In this document: positions 62,066 to 64,000 of the stretch, in pieces | How the letters are laid out: the number at the start of each line of letters is the position of its first letter | Numbering within the stretch: the first letter of the stretch is position 1 | NCBI RefSeq assembly: GCF_024198235.1 | Contig: NZ_JAKCFB010000005.1 | Coordinates: 62,001-126,000, forward strand | DNA from: Myxococcus dinghuensis | GTDB taxonomy: Bacteria; Myxococcota; Myxococcia; Myxococcales; Myxococcaceae | Direction: 5' to 3' | Length of the DNA: 64,000 bases | Translations under genes and position numbers: made by a program | Notes under the pieces: generated by a model | Told to the model about the DNA's origin: nothing | The model's database searches: none | Seen by the model: the letters and a program-made list of their open reading frames with translations, nothing else

Positions 62066-63973
62066 ATGCACGGCATGCACCCCAGACCTCCTGGCCTCAC
62101 CGCGCTCCTCCCCCTCCTCGTCTGCCTCGCCGCGTCGCCCGACGCCGAGGCGCAAGCGCACTCCACGCTGTCCCCGCCCACCGTCTCCATCCAATCGATG
62201 GACAACCTCCGCCACCTGCTCCACGGCGGCCTGAGCGGTGACGCCCCGTTCACCCGCGTCGAGGTCTACGAGGGCACCCGGCTCCTCGGCACGGCCCGCC
62301 TCTCCACGAACACGTGGACCCTCCCGTGGACACCGACGCGCGACAGCCACTCGCTGCGGGTCGTCGCCTACGACGGCACGGGCGCCCAGGCGAAGGACCG
62401 CGTCGACTTCCAGCACCGCTCCGCCCTGGACGACGCGGGGCTCTACCACCGCCCCACCCTGCTCACCCTGCCCACGCAACCCATCGGCAAGACGCGCTTC
62501 ACGCTCGACGGCTCGCCCCCGACGCCCGACTCGCCCGTCTACACGGCGCCGCTCGCCCTGCTGGGGCGCGAGGGTGAATCCGCCCCGCTCAGCCACATCC
62601 CCACCAACCCCGAGGACGCGCCCGCGGAGTGGCGGTGGCGCCCCCCCACGGGCGAGGTCACGCTCGCGACGGTGGTGCGCTTCCAGCAGTACGTGGGGCG
62701 GCTCCCCATGGGCCCCGTGCAGACCCGCACCTATCTGGTCGGGCGCGCGCCCTACTCACTGCCCGTCCTGTCGCTGGCCACGGCGCCCGCGAACTTCTTC
62801 GACTTCGACGTCGGCCTCTACGTCCCCGGGCGCGTCCACGCGGAGCACCCCGAATGGGAGAGCTACTGGGGCACGGGCAACTACATGGAGAGCGGCGAGG
62901 CCTGGGAGCGCCCCGTCCACGTCGAGTGGTTCGACGCGTCGGGCACGCGGGTCCTCGCGCAGGAAGCGGGCGTGCGCATCCACGGCTCGGGGAGCGCGGC
63001 GCTCCCGCAGAAGAGCCTGCGGCTGTACGCCAAGGAGTCCTACGGCCCCAGCACCTTCGACGCGCCCTTCTTCCCCGAGCTGTCCCTGAAGCGCTTCAAG
63101 CGGCTCATCGTCCGCAACGGCGGCCAGGACCTCCTCTCCACCCGGCTCAAGGACTGCGTGCTCCAGGGCCTCCTGCGCGAGACGGACCTGCCCATCCAGG
63201 CCTGCCGCCCCGCCGTGGTGTTCCTCGACGGGGAGTACTGGGGACAGCACGACCTGCGCGAGCGCTTCGACGAGCACCACTTCGCCGCGCACCACGGGCT
63301 CGACCGGGACAAGGTCGTCGTCCTGGAGGGACAGGGCACGGTGGAGGTGGGCAAGGCGGCGGACGCCATCCCCTACCACGCGCTGCTGGAGTACGCGCGC
63401 ACCCACGACCTGGCCCAACCCGAGCACTACGCGCAGGTCGCCGGGCGCATCGACGTGGACGAGTTCATCGACTACCACGTCGCGCAGCTCTTCTTCGGCA
63501 ACGACGACTGGCCGTCCAACAACTACAAGGTGTGGCGCTATCGCGCGGAGGACGGAGGCCCGCTGCCGGGCAAGGGCGACGGCCGCTGGCGCTGGCTGGT
63601 GTACGACCTGGACGCGGCCTTCAACCTCCCGCCGGAGAGCAACACGCTGGCCCGCGTGCTCCACGACCCGCTCATCCCCCAGCCGTTCGTCCTCCTCCTC
63701 CGGCGGCTGTTGAAGGCACCCGGGTTCAGGGCGCGCTTCCTCTCCCGCTTCTCCTGGCACCTGGCGAACACCTTCGCGACGCCGCGCGTCCTCGCGGCCA
63801 TCGACGCGGCGGCGGCGCGGCTCGCGCCGGAGATGGCCGAGCACATCGCGCGCTGGCAGTTGCCTCCGTCCCCCGGGACCTGGCTGGCGAACGTCGAGCG
63901 GCTGCGCGACGCCGCGCGACGCAGGCCCGCGTTGATGCGCGCGCACCTGGAGGCGGAGTTCGGGACCTTCTGA
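62066..63973 (+). CDS. CotH kinase family protein
   Basis: A 635-residue secreted protein: signal peptide (LTALLPLLVCLAASPDAEA), an N-terminal beta region (about 35-190, including LHGGLSGDAPFTRVEVYEG). The CotH domain follows (about 210-560) with YGPSTFDAPFFPEL, FKRLIVRNGGQD, VDEFIDYHVAQLFFGNDDWPSNNYKVWR and WRWLVYDLDAAFN. In the family CotH is a protein kinase that modifies spore coat proteins; here it may act on surface proteins. The end is within the window. Confidence 0.88.
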   Translation: MHGMHPRPPGLTALLPLLVCLAASPDAEAQAHSTLSPPTVSIQSMDNLRHLLHGGLSGDAPFTRVEVYEGTRLLGTARLSTNTWTLPWTPTRDSHSLRVVAYDGTGAQAKDRVDFQHRSALDDAGLYHRPTLLTLPTQPIGKTRFTLDGSPPTPDSPVYTAPLALLGREGESAPLSHIPTNPEDAPAEWRWRPPTGEVTLATVVRFQQYVGRLPMGPVQTRTYLVGRAPYSLPVLSLATAPANFFDFDVGLYVPGRVHAEHPEWESYWGTGNYMESGEAWERPVHVEWFDASGTRVLAQEAGVRIHGSGSAALPQKSLRLYAKESYGPSTFDAPFFPELSLKRFKRLIVRNGGQDLLSTRLKDCVLQGLLRETDLPIQACRPAVVFLDGEYWGQHDLRERFDEHHFAAHHGLDRDKVVVLEGQGTVEVGKAADAIPYHALLEYARTHDLAQPEHYAQVAGRIDVDEFIDYHVAQLFFGNDDWPSNNYKVWRYRAEDGGPLPGKGDGRWRWLVYDLDAAFNLPPESNTLARVLHDPLIPQPFVLLLRRLLKAPGFRARFLSRFSWHLANTFATPRVLAAIDAAAARLAPEMAEHIARWQLPPSPGTWLANVERLRDAARRRPALMRAHLEAEFGTF

Positions 63974-64000
63974 GCGCGCGGGCGGTGATAGGCTGCCGCC

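Overview
The window is very GC-rich DNA with dense coding on both strands and the strong third-position G/C bias of a myxobacterium. The gene content points to Myxococcota, probably the Myxococcaceae/Cystobacterineae. Evidence for this includes a TIGR02265-type protein (a family expanded in Myxococcus), many orphan sensor kinases, a golvesin-type C-terminal domain, several lipoproteins with large low-complexity regions, two S9 prolyl-oligopeptidase-like enzymes and an ABC permease fused to an M1 peptidase. This placement is inference from family content; no rRNA or marker gene is present.

Layout. 1-8035: a Gly/Asn/Ser-repeat lipoprotein, a second lipoprotein, a membrane PAS histidine kinase, then a minus-strand pair (peptidoglycan amidase with golvesin-like C-terminus, TolB-like propeller lipoprotein). 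8483-12771: metallophosphoesterase, TIGR02265 protein, a double-hotdog-like protein and an unusual zinc-ribbon/SDR fusion. 12841-13757: an array of seven related tRNA-like elements, the most unusual part of the window. 13840-23401: Kup potassium transporter, large GAF/PAS kinase, an S9 peptidase, an atypical desaturase and an outer-membrane barrel. 23572-28100: ABC permease/M1 peptidase fusion with its ATPase. 28276-34323: small membrane protein, TetR plus alpha/beta hydrolase, truncated globin, REC-PAS kinase, orphan AbiEi-like antitoxin and a stand-alone 5'-3' exonuclease. 34540-40503: DUF4398/OmpA envelope pair, GNAT, second S9 peptidase, sugar O-acetyltransferase and a DUF1338 enzyme with a hairpin-rich upstream region. 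41154-50268: hypothetical protein, GNAT, divergent nitroreductase/TetR, collagen-like lipoprotein divergent from a tail-collar protein, AI-2E family permease, BioA and a second desaturase. 50324-54833: FemAB-like protein, a lipoprotein and a small SUKH/SUFU (immunity-type) neighbourhood. 54834-63973: PAS/REC kinase, methyltransferase, GIY-YIG nuclease, dipeptide epimerase, S41 protease, NarL-type regulator with a degenerate receiver, and a CotH-family protein.

There is no rRNA, CRISPR array, recognisable insertion sequence or prophage block. Most genes look like individually transcribed housekeeping or accessory genes. The few likely operons are amidase/TolB, ABC ATPase/permease, TetR/hydrolase, and DUF4398/OmpA.

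The best candidate for something undescribed is the 12.84-13.76 kb array. Seven tRNA-like bodies are more like each other than their differing anticodons would predict. They lack encoded CCA. Six are closed by an acceptor helix that continues about 8-11 bp into the flanks, with different but complementary bases in each copy; the seventh is closed by a bulged 9-bp helix. Second-tier leads are the structured, terminator-like element upstream of the DUF1338 gene, the repeated 21-bp element at the TetR/hydrolase starts, the tyrosine-less zinc-ribbon SDR, and the SUKH/SUFU cluster.
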